Shown here: one piece after another, positions 42,151 to 50,084 of the stretch
Position numbering within the stretch: position 1 is the first letter of the stretch
Layout of the letters: each line of letters starts with the position of its first letter
Assembly (NCBI RefSeq): GCF_005887635.2
Contig: NZ_CP040818.1
Span: forward strand, 124,001 to 188,000
Direction: 5' to 3'
Source: Paroceanicella profunda
GTDB lineage: Bacteria > Pseudomonadota > Alphaproteobacteria > Rhodobacterales > Rhodobacteraceae
Length of the DNA: 64,000 bases
The notes under the pieces: model-generated
Told to the model about the DNA's origin: nothing
The model's input: the letters and a program-made list of their open reading frames with translations, nothing else
The model's database searches: none
Made by a program: the position numbers and the translations under genes

Positions 42151-43022
42151 GAGTGTTCGTACCGGTTCTCATCGCATTGATCTCGGCGGCGGCCCCGGCC
42201 GTCGCCGCGCCGAAGCTCGTGGAGCTGTCGCGCCTGGTGCTGCGCAATTCGGATGCGCGGTTCGGCGGGCTGTCCGGCCTCTCGGTGCGCGGGGACGGCA
42301 ACGCCTGGACGGCGCTCGGCGACCGCGGCATCCTGGTGCGCGGCGCGATCCTGCGCGACGGCGAGCGCATGACCGGCGCCACGGTGGAGAGCATCGACCC
42401 GGTGCCGGACACCAAGGGCCAGCCGGTCACCGGCGAGCTGGCCGATTCCGAGGGCCTGACCCCGGACGGCTCCGGCGGCTGGTACATCTCCTTCGAGGGC
42501 AAGGCGCGGATCTGGCATTACGCCGGCCGCGGCGCCCCGGCCACCGCCGTCCCGCCCTTCCCCGCCTTCGGCAAGCTGCAGTCCAACTCCGGGCTGGAAG
42601 CGCTGGCCGGCGACGCCTCCGTGCTCTACGCCATCCCCGAGCGCTCGGGGAAGCTGGAGCGGCCCTTCCCGGTGTTCCGCTTCCGCGCCGGCGCCTGGGA
42701 CGACAGGCTCAGGGTGCCGCGGCGCGGCGCCTATCTGGTGACCGGCGCCGACGTGGGCCCGGACGGGCGGCTCTACGTGCTGGAGCGCGACTTCGCCTTC
42801 ATCGGCTTCCGCAGCCGGGTGCGCAGCTTCGCCATCGGCGAGGACGCGCTCACCGACGAGCGCGAGCTGATGGAGAGCTCCCTCGGCCAGTACGACAACC
42901 TCGAGGGCATCGCCACCTGGGCCACGGCCACGGGCGACATCCGGGTGCTGCTGGTGGCGGACGACAACCTCTCGCTGCTGCAGGAGACCGAGCTGATCGA
43001 ACTGGGCCTCGAGGACGACTGA
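42147..43022 (+). CDS. Exported phytase-esterase-like beta-propeller protein
   Basis: This 291-residue protein begins with a signal peptide (VLIALISAAAPAVAAP). The body matches the 'esterase-like activity of phytase' family: GGLSGLSVRGDGNAWTALGDRG, LADSEGLTPDGSGGWYISFEG, NSGLEALAGDAS and YDNLEGIATWATA. These are periplasmic propeller proteins with metal-assisted phosphoester or ester hydrolysis in some members. The start codon is a GTG embedded in the MepA stop (GTGA); a GTG six bases on is also possible. Coupling to mepA suggests a shared cell-envelope role. Confidence 0.83.
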   Translation: MRVFVPVLIALISAAAPAVAAPKLVELSRLVLRNSDARFGGLSGLSVRGDGNAWTALGDRGILVRGAILRDGERMTGATVESIDPVPDTKGQPVTGELADSEGLTPDGSGGWYISFEGKARIWHYAGRGAPATAVPPFPAFGKLQSNSGLEALAGDASVLYAIPERSGKLERPFPVFRFRAGAWDDRLRVPRRGAYLVTGADVGPDGRLYVLERDFAFIGFRSRVRSFAIGEDALTDERELMESSLGQYDNLEGIATWATATGDIRVLLVADDNLSLLQETELIELGLEDD

Positions 43023-43708
43023 TCCCGGCACTCGGCACCGCGCGGGGGAACGCCTGCCTCGACGAGGGGGCCTGCCGGCCCCCGCGGCCCGGCAGGCGCG
43101 GCGAAGGCCCTGCGGGCCAGCGCCGGCCAACGTCCCCCGTCCCGCCCATTCGCGAAGGCGGGGCGCCCCCGGGCGGCCCCGCCAGGGGAGGGAGCAACTT
43201 GCCGGGCGTCACAAACCACAGCCGGCACAGGACACCCGGGAGGACTTGGCGGCTGCGCCGCGGCGCGGCGCCGGCCAGCAGACCGCTGTCCGCCCCGCCT
43301 CCGAAGGCATGGCCCCCCTGGGCGCAGGATCAGGATGCGCGGCGAAGGCGGCATGTGGGCCGGGGCCCCGTCCGCACATGGCTCTCCGTCGGGGCCCCCG
43401 GTTCCGCGCCGCGTCCCCCGGGCCCGATCCGCGCGCCCCTTGCCGCGCTCGGGTCATCCCCTGCGCCGCGCTGCCTGCGCCGCCTGGCGGGCGGAGGGCC
43501 GCACGGCCCTTCGCCGCGCCCGCCGAGCTGCGGGGGCCGACAGGCCCCCTCGGCGAGGCGGGCGCCTCTCCGCCCGTGCGGCCGGGCGCACCACCGGGGC
43601 CTGGCTTCAGCCCCGCGCGGCGGACGGGCCCGGCTCCGCGCGGGGGGCGGGTGAGGTTCCGTGCGAGGCCCGGAACAGCGCGCGCAAGGTCAGGGCGCGC
43701 CGGGCAAT
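43023..43708. other. Long gap between convergent genes, nothing recognised
   Basis: About 690 bp of extremely GC-rich DNA between the phytase-esterase-like stop and the repeats beside the LOG gene. Open frames cross it in most registers, but their products are Pro/Arg/Gly-rich with no domain and no ribosome site. No clear tandem period was found. Confidence 0.45.
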
Positions 43709-43800
43709 CGCGTCAGGCGGCGGTTGCCTCAGGCAGCAGTGCCGGCGGTCACGTCGGGCAGCGGTATCGGGCGGTCAGGTCAGGCGGCGGCATCGGGCGC
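43709..43800. repeat. 26-bp repeat overlapping the 3' end of the LOG gene
   Basis: GTCACGTCGGGCAGCGGTAT(CGGGCG) is followed directly by GTCAGGTCAGGCGGCGGCAT(CGGGCG). Shorter, diverged units precede them. The rightmost unit covers the last codons of the LOG-family gene (stop at 43780), which read Pro-Asp-Ala-Ala-Ala. Confidence 0.6.
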
Positions 43801-44607
43801 GGGGCGGACGATCTCCCAGGCCTCCTCGGCGGTTTCCACGAAGTGGAACAGGGCAAGGTCCTCGCGCGAGATGGTGCCCGAGTCCGCCAGCGCCTCCCAG
43901 TTCACGATGCTCTCCCAGAAGCTGCGGCCGAAGAGCAGGATGGGCAGCGGCTCCATGCGCCCGGTCTGCACCAGGGTGAGGGTCTCGAACAGTTCGTCCA
44001 GCGTGCCGAAGCCGCCGGGGAACACCGCAACCGCCTGGGCGCGCAGCAGGAAGTGCATCTTGCGGATGCCGAAATAGTGGAAGTTGAAGCTCAGCTCCGG
44101 GGTGACGTGGCGGTTCGGCGCCTGCTCGTGCGGCAGCACGATGCCGAGGCCGATGGAGACGCCCCCCGCCTCCTCCGCCCCGAGGTTCCCGGCCTCCATC
44201 ACGCCAGGGCCGCCGCCCGTCACCACCACGTAGGTGCCGTCGGCGCGGCGCAGGTTCTCCGCGGTGCACAGGCGGGCGAAGCGCCGGGCTTCGCCGTAGA
44301 ACCGCGACAGGGCGCCCAGAACGGGGGTGCGCGCGCCCTCGGGCCGCGCGGGGATGCGCGCGCCGCCGAACATCACCACGGTGCCGGTGATGCCATGCTC
44401 CTGCAGGGTGAGCTCGGGCTTGAGCAGCTCCAGTTGCAGGCGCACCGGGCGCAGGTCCTCCCGGGCGAGGAAATCGCCGTCGCGGAAGGCGAGGCGGTAG
44501 GAGGGCGAGCGGGTCTGCGGGGTGTCCTCCACCCGGCCCGCGCGGCGCAGGTCCTCGCCCGCGGTGGGAAGATGGCCGTGTCCTCGGTGTGCCCCGCCGT
44601 CACTCAT
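43780..44607 (-). CDS. LOG-family protein (TIGR00730; cytokinin riboside monophosphate phosphoribohydrolase type)
   Basis: The protein has 275 residues, longer than the usual LOG of about 190 because of an N-terminal extension of about 75. The Rossmann core carries VVMFGGARIP, VVTGGGPGVMEAGNLGA and the signature PGGFGTLDELFE, which binds the nucleotide monophosphate. Members release the base from an N6-modified AMP; older records call them lysine decarboxylases, which is wrong. The ATG after GAGGAG was chosen. It faces away from dapD and their -10 elements overlap. Confidence 0.9.
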   Translation of the reverse strand: MSDGGAHRGHGHLPTAGEDLRRAGRVEDTPQTRSPSYRLAFRDGDFLAREDLRPVRLQLELLKPELTLQEHGITGTVVMFGGARIPARPEGARTPVLGALSRFYGEARRFARLCTAENLRRADGTYVVVTGGGPGVMEAGNLGAEEAGGVSIGLGIVLPHEQAPNRHVTPELSFNFHYFGIRKMHFLLRAQAVAVFPGGFGTLDELFETLTLVQTGRMEPLPILLFGRSFWESIVNWEALADSGTISREDLALFHFVETAEEAWEIVRPAPDAAA

Positions 44608-44644
44608 GATGCGCTCCTCGCGTGCTCTCGCCTGCCCCCGGCAA

Positions 44645-44673
44645 TTGCGCCGGAGCAGGAACCGCACTATAGC
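44645..44673 (+). promoter_or_regulatory. dapD promoter, overlapping a minus-strand -10 for the LOG gene
   Basis: TTGCGC (44645-44650), a 17-bp spacer and TATAGC (44668-44673) point to dapD. On the other strand TATAGT occupies 44666-44671, so the two -10 hexamers share four base pairs. The minus-strand -35 is weak (ACTGGT at 17 bp). Confidence 0.55.
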
Positions 44674-44711
44674 GGGCCGCAGGATACGACCAGTTAAAAA
44701 GGACCGCCGCG

Positions 44712-45542
44712 ATGGAATACGCCGATCTGGAACGGGCGATCGAAGCCGCCTGGGACACGCGCGAGAAGATCAACCCCGCCACGAAGGGCGAGGCTCGCGA
44801 AGCGGTCGAGAGCACGCTCTCCGCGCTGGACAAGGGCGCGCTGCGCGTGGCCGAGCGCGGCGCCGACGGCACCTGGGTGGTGAACCAGTGGGCGAAGAAG
44901 GCGGTGCTGCTCGGCTTCCGCCTGAACGACATGGTCACCATTCCCGGCGGTCCGGCCGGCGCCACCTGGTGGGACAAGGTCGCCTCCAAGTTCGAGGGCT
45001 GGGGCGACAACCAGTGGCGCGACGCGGGCTTCCGCGCCGTGCCCGGCGCCATCGTGCGGCATTCCGCGCACATCGCCCCGGGCGTGGTGCTGATGCCCTC
45101 CTTCGTGAACCTCGGCGCCTACGTCGATTCGGGCACGATGGTCGACACCTGGGCCACCGTGGGCTCCTGCGCGCAGATCGGGCGCAACGTGCACCTTTCC
45201 GGCGGCGTGGGCATCGGCGGCGTGCTGGAGCCGCTGCAGGCCGGCCCGGTGATCATCGAGGACAATTGCTTCATCGGCGCGCGCTCCGAGGTGGTCGAGG
45301 GCTGCATCGTGCGCGAGGGCTCGGTGCTGGGCATGGGCGTGTTCCTGGGCCAGTCCACCAAGATCGTCGACCGCGAGAGCGGGAAGGTCTTCTACGGCGA
45401 GGTGCCGCCCTATTCCGTGGTCGTCGCCGGCTCCATGCCCTCCGACAAGGGCGGGCCGAACCTCTACTGCGCGGTGATCGTGAAGCGGGTGGACGAGCGC
45501 ACCCGCTCCAAGACCTCGATCAACGAGCTGCTGCGCGACTGA
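44712..45542 (+). CDS. dapD: 2,3,4,5-tetrahydropyridine-2,6-dicarboxylate N-succinyltransferase
   Basis: This 276-residue protein is full length for DapD. An N-terminal helical domain ([20 protein letters not shown]) is followed by a left-handed beta-helix of hexapeptide repeats ([40 protein letters not shown] and [19 protein letters not shown]) and the C-terminal NELLRD. It transfers succinyl from succinyl-CoA to tetrahydrodipicolinate in the cytoplasm, the first committed step of the succinylase route to meso-DAP and lysine. It starts after AAAAAGGA and is followed by a strong hairpin; dapE lies two genes on. Confidence 0.97.
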   Translation: MEYADLERAIEAAWDTREKINPATKGEAREAVESTLSALDKGALRVAERGADGTWVVNQWAKKAVLLGFRLNDMVTIPGGPAGATWWDKVASKFEGWGDNQWRDAGFRAVPGAIVRHSAHIAPGVVLMPSFVNLGAYVDSGTMVDTWATVGSCAQIGRNVHLSGGVGIGGVLEPLQAGPVIIEDNCFIGARSEVVEGCIVREGSVLGMGVFLGQSTKIVDRESGKVFYGEVPPYSVVVAGSMPSDKGGPNLYCAVIVKRVDERTRSKTSINELLRD

Positions 45543-45546
45543 TCGC

Positions 45547-45585
45547 GCCGGGCCCGGGCGGAAGACATCTCCGCCCGGGCCCGGC
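45547..45585 (+). terminator. Perfect 16-bp hairpin downstream of dapD
   Basis: GCCGGGCCCGGGCGGA (45547-45562) pairs base for base with TCCGCCCGGGCCCGGC (45570-45585) around a 7-nt loop, starting 4 bp after the dapD stop. No T-run follows, as is common in GC-rich genomes; it probably terminates or protects the dapD mRNA. Confidence 0.65.
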
Positions 45586-45638
45586 CTGCCCCCCGCCCGG
45601 GGGCCCTCCCCCCCGCCATCCGCTCCCGGAGAGCCACG

Positions 45639-45968
45639 ATGCCCAAGCCCGACAGCCGCCAGAAGGTCTACACCCTGCTCGTCGAGGTGGGCCGCAGCAA
45701 GGACGACGGCCTGCCCGACGGCTCCACCGGCGCGGCGCTGATGTGCTATGCCACCGGCATAGACGAGGCCGAGGCCGTCCGCGAAACCGTGAACGTGCTG
45801 CGCCAGGCCGACCTCTCGCCGCTCGAAGTGTCCGGCTACGGCACGCTGGACGAGCGCCTGGAGGAAGGCCATGACATCCCCGACGAGGAGCGCGCCCTGA
45901 TGGACCGCGCCCTGGACGAGAATGCCGTGATCATCGCCCAGATGACCCCCTTCTACGACGAACCCTGA
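45639..45968 (+). CDS. Conserved small protein between dapD and dapE, function unknown
   Basis: This 109-residue acidic soluble protein has no signal peptide: KVYTLLVEVGRSKDDGLPDGSTGAALMCYATGIDEAEAVRETVNVLRQADLSPLEVSGYGTLDERLEEG, then an Asp/Glu-rich end. The alternation of strands and helices suggests a ferredoxin-like fold of about 90 residues. I do not recognise a named family. Its place between two succinylase-pathway genes, with a GGAGAG ribosome site, makes a link to lysine/peptidoglycan precursor supply plausible but unproven. Confidence 0.75.
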   Translation: MPKPDSRQKVYTLLVEVGRSKDDGLPDGSTGAALMCYATGIDEAEAVRETVNVLRQADLSPLEVSGYGTLDERLEEGHDIPDEERALMDRALDENAVIIAQMTPFYDEP

Positions 45969-46008
45969 GCCCCGAAGGCGGCAGCGCCGCCGGCCCGGCC
46001 CTGTCCCC

Positions 46009-46105
46009 TTCCGCGCCGCTCCGTACCGCTCCGTGCCGCACCGTGCCGTACCCTGCCGCTCCGCACCGGAGCCGTACCGCGCCGCGCCGTGCCGTACCGC
46101 GCGCG
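46009..46105. repeat. CCGNN pentanucleotide repeat
   Basis: From about 46009 the sequence reads as CCGNN steps (CCGCT, CCGTA, CCGCT, CCGTG, CCGCA, CCGTG, CCGTA, CCCTG, CCGCT, CCGCA, CCGGA, then shifted by one, CCGTA, CCGCG, CCGCG, CCGTG, CCGTA, CCGCG). About sixteen units lie between the 109-residue gene and dapE. Confidence 0.8.
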
Positions 46106-46199
46106 TCCCCGCTCCGGGCGCGCGCCTGGCGGGTCTTGTGCCCTGCCCGGAAACGGGGCAGGAACGGAGCCGTTCCGCATCTTCACCGCCCGAGGCCCC

Positions 46200-47345
46200 A
46201 TGCCCATCGATCCCGTCCGCCTGACCGCCGATCTCATCCGCTGCCCGTCCGTGACGCCCGAGGAGGACGGCGCGCTGGTGTTGCTGGAGGAGGTGCTCAC
46301 CCGGAGCGGGTTCAGCTGCACCCGGGTGGACCGCGGCGGCGTGTCGAACCTGTTCGCGCGCTGGGGCGCGGCGGGCCACCCGCGCAGCTTCGGCTTCAAC
46401 GGGCATACGGACGTGGTGCCGGTCGGCAACGCGGCGGACTGGGCGGAGGACCCGTTCGGCGGGGTGGAGAAGGACGGCCGCGTCTGGGGTCGCGGCGCCT
46501 GCGACATGAAATCCGGCGTCGCCGCCTTCGTGGCCGCCGCGGCGGATTTCGTGGCCGAGACACCGCCGGACGGCGCCGTCATCCTCACCATCACCGGCGA
46601 CGAGGAAGGCCCGGGCCGCGACGGCACCCGCGCCCTGCTGGACTGGATGTCCGGGCAGGGCGAACGCATGACCCATTGCCTGGTCGGCGAGCCCACCTGC
46701 CCGGAGCGCATGGGCGAGATGATGAAGATCGGCCGGCGCGGCTCGATGACCTGCTTCTTCACCGCCACCGGCGTTCAGGGCCATTCCGCCTACCCGCACC
46801 GGGCGAAGAACCCCCTGCCCGCGCTGGCGAAACTGGTCGACCGGCTGGCCAGCCACCGGCTCGACACCGGCACGGAGCATTTCGACGCCTCCACCCTGGC
46901 CGTCACCACCATCGACACCGGCAACACCGCGACCAACGTCATTCCCGCCCGCTCCCGCGCCACGGTCAACATCCGCTTCAACGACGCCCACAGCTCCGCC
47001 AGCCTGTCGGACTGGCTGCGCGCGGAAGCCGCCGCGGTCGCCGCGGAAACCGGCATCGCGATCGAGGCGCGCATCGAGGTCTCCGGCGAGAGCTTCCTCA
47101 CCCCGCCGGGCCTGCTCTCGGACCTGATCGGCGCGGCGGCGGAAGAGGTCACCGGCCTGCGCCCGGTGCTCTCCACCTCCGGCGGCACGTCGGATGCCCG
47201 CTTCATCAAGGACCATTGCCCAGTGACCGAGTTCGGCCTCGTCGGCCAGAGCATGCACCAGACCGACGAACATGCCGAGGTCGCGCAGATCCGCCAGCTC
47301 AAGTCCATCTACGGCCGCATCCTGGCCGGCTATTTCGCCGACTGA
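46200..47345 (+). CDS. dapE: Succinyl-diaminopimelate desuccinylase
   Basis: This 381-residue M20 peptidase-fold enzyme has the zinc motifs [23 protein letters not shown] with the bridging Asp, the catalytic Glu-Glu pair in [12 protein letters not shown] and the C-terminal His in [12 protein letters not shown]. The dimerisation insert begins at [23 protein letters not shown]. It removes succinate from N-succinyl-L,L-DAP to give L,L-DAP for lysine and peptidoglycan. The ATG before [12 protein letters not shown] is where the family starts; a longer open frame upstream runs through the pentanucleotide repeat. Its 3' end overlaps the convergent cobK gene by 16 bp. Confidence 0.96.
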   Translation: MPIDPVRLTADLIRCPSVTPEEDGALVLLEEVLTRSGFSCTRVDRGGVSNLFARWGAAGHPRSFGFNGHTDVVPVGNAADWAEDPFGGVEKDGRVWGRGACDMKSGVAAFVAAAADFVAETPPDGAVILTITGDEEGPGRDGTRALLDWMSGQGERMTHCLVGEPTCPERMGEMMKIGRRGSMTCFFTATGVQGHSAYPHRAKNPLPALAKLVDRLASHRLDTGTEHFDASTLAVTTIDTGNTATNVIPARSRATVNIRFNDAHSSASLSDWLRAEAAAVAAETGIAIEARIEVSGESFLTPPGLLSDLIGAAAEEVTGLRPVLSTSGGTSDARFIKDHCPVTEFGLVGQSMHQTDEHAEVAQIRQLKSIYGRILAGYFAD

Positions 47346-48061
47346 GCCGCCAGCCAGCCGAGGGCCTCCGCCACCGTCTCCACCCGTGCGCGCCCGGCTG
47401 CGGGCGCCGGCGGCGGCGGCCGGTCGACCATCACCACCGTCACCCCCAGCGCGGCGGCGGCATCGAGCTTCTCGCGCGCGCCGCCGGAATTCCGGCTCAC
47501 CAGCAGCCCGATGCGGTGCGCCTCCATCAGCCGCCGCTCGGCCGCGGCAGTGAAGGGCGGGCGGCCGGTCACCCGCAGGCCCTGCGCCAGCGGGAACGGC
47601 CCGTCCTCGGCGCCCCGGGCGAGGAACCAGCAGTCCGCCCGCCCGGCAAAGGCCGCGAGGCTCTGCGCCCCGGTGCTCAGGAACACCCGGGCGCGCACGG
47701 GCAGCGCCGCGGCCGCCGCGGCGAGATCGGGAACCCGCAGCCAGCCCGGCTCCGGCGGCCAGCCCGGCCGCTCCAGCCGCAGAAGCGCCCGGCCGGTCTG
47801 CTCCGCCGCGCGGACCGCATGGGCGGAGATGCGTGCGGCGAACGGGTGCGTGGCATCGACGAGCGCGTGAAATCCCTCCGCCTCCAGCAGCGCCGCCAGC
47901 CCCTGCGCGCCGCCGAACCCGCCCACCCGCTGCCGCCCCGCCAGCGACGCCGGCCGCGCCGTGAGCCCGGCCAGCGACACCGTCACGTCATGCCCCGCCG
48001 TCACCGCCGCCGCCGCGAAGCCCCGCGCCTCCGCCGTGCCGGCCAGAACCAGGAGCTTCAC
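47330..48061 (-). CDS. cobK: Precorrin-6A/cobalt-precorrin-6A reductase
   Basis: This 243-residue protein matches CobK/CbiJ: an N-terminal [13 protein letters not shown] nucleotide-binding loop, [23 protein letters not shown] in the middle and [17 protein letters not shown] near the end. It reduces one double bond of (cobalt-)precorrin-6A with NADPH in cobalamin synthesis. It follows cbiD on the same strand after 49 bp of GC-rich sequence and ends 16 bp inside dapE. Confidence 0.94.
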   Translation of the reverse strand: MKLLVLAGTAEARGFAAAAVTAGHDVTVSLAGLTARPASLAGRQRVGGFGGAQGLAALLEAEGFHALVDATHPFAARISAHAVRAAEQTGRALLRLERPGWPPEPGWLRVPDLAAAAAALPVRARVFLSTGAQSLAAFAGRADCWFLARGAEDGPFPLAQGLRVTGRPPFTAAAERRLMEAHRIGLLVSRNSGGAREKLDAAAALGVTVVMVDRPPPPAPAAGRARVETVAEALGWLAAQSAK

Positions 48062-48110
48062 CGGGCGGGCCCGGGCGCGGGGGCGCGGGCCGGGGGGCGC
48101 GCGGCCGTGC

Positions 48111-49145
48111 TCATGCCCGGCCCACCACCGTTCCGGCCCGGTCGATCACCACCGTGTCCACGACGATGCCGCTGCCGCCCAGCAGAGCCTCCACCCGCCC
48201 GCGGGCCGCGGTGGCCACGGCCTCGCCCAGCGCCGGGCCCACGCGCTCCAGCGCCTCCAGCGCGGTGTTCGCCCCCTCGAGCGGCTGGCCGGCCAGCCGC
48301 CCCAGCGCCACCATGTCAACCTGCGAGCGGCCCGAGTGCAGGTCCACCGCGCCCTGCGCGAGCTTGGCCATCTTGCCGATGCCGCCGCCGATGGTGAGCC
48401 GCGGCACCGGGTGCCGGGCGAGGTATTTCAGCAGCCCGCCGGCGAAATCCCCCATGTCGAGCATCGCGTGCTCCGGCAGCCCGTGCAGCCCCTGCACCAC
48501 CCGCTCCGAAGTCGCCCCGGTGCAGCCCGCGACATGCTCCAGCCCGGCCGCCCGCGCCACGTCGATGCCCCGGTGGATGGAGGCGATCCAGGCGGCGCAG
48601 GAGAAGGGCCGCACGATGCCGGTGGTGCCCAGCACCGAAAGCCCGCCGACGATCCCCAGCCGGGGGTTCCAGGTTTTCGCGGCCAGCGCCGCGCCGCCGG
48701 GAATGGACAGGGTGATCTCCACGTCGCGGCCCGGGGCATCGGCCAGCACCACGCCGGTCATCATCCCGCGGGGGACCGGGTTGATCGCGGGTTCGCCCAC
48801 CGCCACGGGCAGGCCCGGGCGGGTGACCCTGCCCACCCCCTCGCCGGCGCGGAAGGTGACGCCGCTGCCCGGCGGGCCGAAGCGCAGCCGGGCGCGGATC
48901 AGCGCGCCATGGGTGACGTCCGGGTCGTCGCCCGCGTCCTTCACCACGCCGGCCTCGGCCCAGCCTGGGCCCTCCGCGGTCTCGGCCAGGGCGAAGGCCG
49001 GGGTCTCGCCGCGCGGCAGGGTGATGGTGACCGGGCTCGCGAAGCCGCGCCCCAGCAATGCGCCCAGGGCCGCCCGCGTGGCGGCCGTGGCGCAGGCGCC
49101 GGTGGTCCAGCCCCGGCGCAATTCCCCTTGCGGCTTGCGTGTCAT
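48111..49145 (-). CDS. cbiD: Cobalt-precorrin-5B C1-methyltransferase CbiD
   Basis: This 344-residue protein carries the CbiD hallmark RRGWTTGACATAATRAAL at the N-terminus, VTFRAGEGVGRVTRPGLPV, GIVGGLSVLGTTGIVRPFS and GDFAGGLLKYLAR. It methylates C1 and drives ring contraction chemistry in the cobalt-early route, with SAM. Here it lies beside cobK and a CobB-type amidase, so the pathway names mix 'aerobic' and 'anaerobic' types, as known in some Alphaproteobacteria. A -10 TATAGT ends 7 nt before the ATG and there is no Shine-Dalgarno sequence, so the mRNA may be leaderless. Confidence 0.94.
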   Translation of the reverse strand: MTRKPQGELRRGWTTGACATAATRAALGALLGRGFASPVTITLPRGETPAFALAETAEGPGWAEAGVVKDAGDDPDVTHGALIRARLRFGPPGSGVTFRAGEGVGRVTRPGLPVAVGEPAINPVPRGMMTGVVLADAPGRDVEITLSIPGGAALAAKTWNPRLGIVGGLSVLGTTGIVRPFSCAAWIASIHRGIDVARAAGLEHVAGCTGATSERVVQGLHGLPEHAMLDMGDFAGGLLKYLARHPVPRLTIGGGIGKMAKLAQGAVDLHSGRSQVDMVALGRLAGQPLEGANTALEALERVGPALGEAVATAARGRVEALLGGSGIVVDTVVIDRAGTVVGRA

Positions 49146-49152
49146 GGCGGCG

Positions 49153-49182
49153 ACTATAGGCGCAAGCCCGGCGGTGCGCCAA
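49153..49182 (-). promoter_or_regulatory. cbiD promoter (leaderless arrangement)
   Basis: TTGGCG (49177-49182), an 18-bp spacer and TATAGT (49153-49158) on the minus strand. Seven nucleotides separate the hexamer from the ATG, so transcription should begin at or next to the start codon. Confidence 0.6.
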
Positions 49183-49188
49183 CGGGCC

Positions 49189-49217
49189 TTTCACGGTGCG
49201 AAACTGGCAGCTATGAA
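49189..49217 (+). promoter_or_regulatory. cobA promoter (probably leaderless)
   Basis: TTTCAC (49189-49194), a 17-bp spacer and TATGAA (49212-49217), with the cobA ATG six nucleotides further. It is back to back with the cbiD promoter within a 78-bp gap. Confidence 0.45.
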
Positions 49218-49223
49218 GGCAGT

Positions 49224-50084
49224 ATGAACAGATCCCCCATCTCCCTGCCGCGCAATGCGGAGTGGCCCGAACTGCTGCCCGGCTGGGTGTGGCTCGTCGG
49301 CGCCGGACCCGGCGATCCGGGCCTGATGACCATCCATGCGCTCAACGCCCTGCGCCAGGCGGAGGTGGTGGTCTATGACGCGCTGGTCGACGAGCGCATC
49401 CTGGACTGGGCCGGCCCGGGAGCGGAGCTGATCTTCGCCGGGAAGCGCGGTGGGAAACCCTCCGCGAAACAGCGCGACATCTCTCTGTCGCTGGTGGAAC
49501 TGGCCCGCGCCGGGCGCCGGGTGCTGCGGCTGAAGGGGGGGGACCCCTTCGTGTTCGGCCGGGGCGGCGAGGAGGCGCAGACCCTGGTGCAGCACGGCGT
49601 GCCGGTGCGCATCGTGCCGGGGATCTCGGCGGGAATCGGCGGGCTGGCCTATGCCGGCATCCCCGTCACCCACCGCGACGTGAACCAGGCGGTCACCTTC
49701 CTCACCGGCCATGACCAGAGCGGCGAGGCCCCCACCTCGCTGGACTGGGACGCCATCGCGCGCGGCAGCCAGGTGGTGGTGATGTACATGGCGATGAAAC
49801 ACCTCGGGGCCATCGCCGCGCGGTTCATCGCCGCCGGCCGCGCCGCGGACGAGCCGGTCGCCATCGTCACCCGCGCCACGTCGCCGGACCAGGAGGTGCT
49901 GGAGACCACCCTCGGGCGGGCCGCCGCCGATGCCGCAGCCGCGGGCGTGGTGCCGCCGGCGATCATCTGCATCGGCCGCGCGGTGCTGCTGCGCCAGGCG
50001 CTGGACTGGATGGGCCAGATGGCCGGCGAGGCGCCGCGCTCGACCGATCCGCTCGGCCGCGGGCGCCCGGCCGAGCAGGCGTGA
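49224..50084 (+). CDS. cobA: Uroporphyrinogen-III C-methyltransferase (SUMT)
   Basis: The protein has 286 residues with SUMT motifs: VWLVGAGPGDPGLMT, VVVYDALVDERIL, RLKGGDPFVFGRGGEEAQ, VPGISAGIGGLAYAGIPVTHR and VVMYMAMKHLGAIAA. It adds methyl groups at C2 and C7 of uroporphyrinogen III from SAM to give precorrin-2, the branch point to cobalamin and sirohaem. It is a stand-alone SUMT without CysG domains. The cobB GTG start lies in its stop codon (GTGA), so the two are coupled. Confidence 0.96.
   Translation: MNRSPISLPRNAEWPELLPGWVWLVGAGPGDPGLMTIHALNALRQAEVVVYDALVDERILDWAGPGAELIFAGKRGGKPSAKQRDISLSLVELARAGRRVLRLKGGDPFVFGRGGEEAQTLVQHGVPVRIVPGISAGIGGLAYAGIPVTHRDVNQAVTFLTGHDQSGEAPTSLDWDAIARGSQVVVMYMAMKHLGAIAARFIAAGRAADEPVAIVTRATSPDQEVLETTLGRAAADAAAAGVVPPAIICIGRAVLLRQALDWMGQMAGEAPRSTDPLGRGRPAEQA

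Noticed and set aside
43780..44607. Lysine decarboxylase
   Set aside because: The PGGFGTLDE motif marks the LOG phosphoribohydrolase family; the decarboxylase name is an old misannotation. Nearness to dap genes made it tempting.
49146..49223. Cobalamin riboswitch before cobA or cbiD
   Set aside because: The gap is 78 bp, too short for a B12 riboswitch, and no B12-box-like sequence is seen.
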